From assembly GCA_963779765.1 (NCBI GenBank), contig CAVZZP010000001.1:558001-622000 (forward strand): DNA of 64,000 nucleotides. Reading direction: 5' to 3'. The position numbers and the translations under genes were made by a program. The notes under the pieces were generated by a model. It was given only the letters and a program-made list of their open reading frames with translations. It was not told the origin of the DNA and did no database searches. The number at the start of each line of letters is the position of its first letter. Position 1 is the stretch's first letter. The stretch is from Silicimonas sp963779765 (GTDB taxonomy: Bacteria; Pseudomonadota; Alphaproteobacteria; Rhodobacterales; Rhodobacteraceae). Shown piece by piece: positions 63,469-64,000 of the stretch.

Positions 63469-64000
63469 ATGGCGGCGAAGACCAAACCCACGACCCAGGC
63501 GCCCGCCCTGGACGCGGCACGGAAGCAGTCCCGGCACTTCCTGAGCTACGCTTTCCTCTTCAGCGTCTTCGTCAACATCCTGATGCTGACCGGCCCGCTC
63601 TTCATGCTCCAGGTCTATGACCGCGTGCTGGGGTCGCGGTCGGAAGAGACGCTGGTGGCGCTCCTGATCCTCGTCATCATGCTTTACGGGCTGATGTGGC
63701 TTCTCGACTTCGCGCGTTCCCGCCTCGTTGCACGCTATGGCGCGCGGTTCCAGTCGGCGCTGGACGACCGCGTCTTCCGCGCCCAGATTCTTCAGCGCCA
63801 GGGGGCCTCGACGCCCGAGGCGCTGTCCGCCAGCCGGGATCTCGAGGCGATCCAGGCCTACTACGCCTCTCCCGCCTTCACCGCACTGATGGACCTGCCC
63901 TTCACGCCGCTCTTTCTTGGCGCGATCTTCGTCTTTCACAGTTGGCTCGGCTGGTTCGCCGTCGCGGGCGGCCTCGTCCTCGTGGCCATCACCATACTGA
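63469..64000 (+). CDS. type I secretion ABC transporter permease/ATPase (5' part, runs off the window)
   Basis: 177 codons are visible. After a hydrophilic start comes a PrtD/HlyB-type membrane domain: SYAFLFSVFVNILMLTGPLFMLQVYDRVLGSRSEETLVALLI, then ARYGARFQSALDDRVFRAQI and MDLPFTPLFLGAIFVFHSWLG. These are characteristic of the PrtD/LapB group of exporters for C-terminally targeted proteins. No peptidase C39-like domain precedes the membrane part. The ATPase lies beyond the window. Its place beside the polysaccharide exporter suggests a surface-structure locus. Confidence 0.9.
   Translation, partial: MAAKTKPTTQAPALDAARKQSRHFLSYAFLFSVFVNILMLTGPLFMLQVYDRVLGSRSEETLVALLILVIMLYGLMWLLDFARSRLVARYGARFQSALDDRVFRAQILQRQGASTPEALSASRDLEAIQAYYASPAFTALMDLPFTPLFLGAIFVFHSWLGWFAVAGGLVLVAITIL

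Overview
The window looks like chromosome from an alphaproteobacterium of the family Rhodobacteraceae (Roseobacter group). By eye it is GC-rich throughout, except for one AT-rich islet. The strongest taxonomic marker is a SAM/SAH riboswitch in front of metK, a class described almost only from Rhodobacterales. Supporting signs are an accD-folC pair, a ybeY-corC-lnt-metK block, many ATGA/TGATG start-stop overlaps, a propionyl-CoA synthetase preceded by TTTGCAAA-like sites, and a pca cluster for protocatechuate.

Layout. 0-11 kb: a zinc-finger protein, unknown genes, ilvD, a CPBP protease, accD-folC, an aminotransferase, a GNAT enzyme, sseA and a degenerate M48-like membrane protein. 11-15 kb: pyrimidine salvage operon cdd-deoA-deoB-upp. 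15-23 kb: maeB, prpE, nadK, glyA and small envelope proteins. 23-29 kb: a REP-associated tyrosine transposase (RAYT) with six REP palindromes, an AT-rich islet and lepA. 29-37 kb: gnd, a methyltransferase, a TetR regulator, rpsA, a ZIP transporter, an aldo/keto reductase and cmk. 37-41 kb: metK with its riboswitch, lnt, corC, ybeY. 41-44 kb: dgoK-dgoA-lactonase, whose dehydratase partner dgoD lies at 58.4 kb. 43.6-48.5 kb: a sugar nucleotidyltransferase/glycosyltransferase operon and an FKBP-type isomerase. 48.7-55.7 kb: one long run of tightly packed plus-strand genes ending in pcaD-C-H-G-hydrolase-B. 55.8-59.6 kb: a TbpB-like lipoprotein, an alcohol dehydrogenase, a GNAT enzyme and dgoD. 59.7-64 kb: a Kps-type polysaccharide export locus and the start of a type I secretion ABC exporter.

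Two signals stand out. First, a resident REP/RAYT system: the REP tetranucleotide GTAG supplies the TAG stop codon of the transposase and of a kinase-like gene, and would supply that of lepA after a one-base correction. The transposase also carries an in-frame REP pair inside its own coding sequence. Second, at least ten otherwise conserved genes (sseA, deoA, maeB, glyA, lepA, a glycosyltransferase, an FKBP, pcaH, pcaB, dgoD) contain 13 single-base indels, 12 of them +1, and a lipoprotein gene has an in-frame TGA. The spread over essential genes suggests sequence error rather than real decay, so broken genes are given with corrected boundaries. No tRNA, rRNA or CRISPR array was seen.
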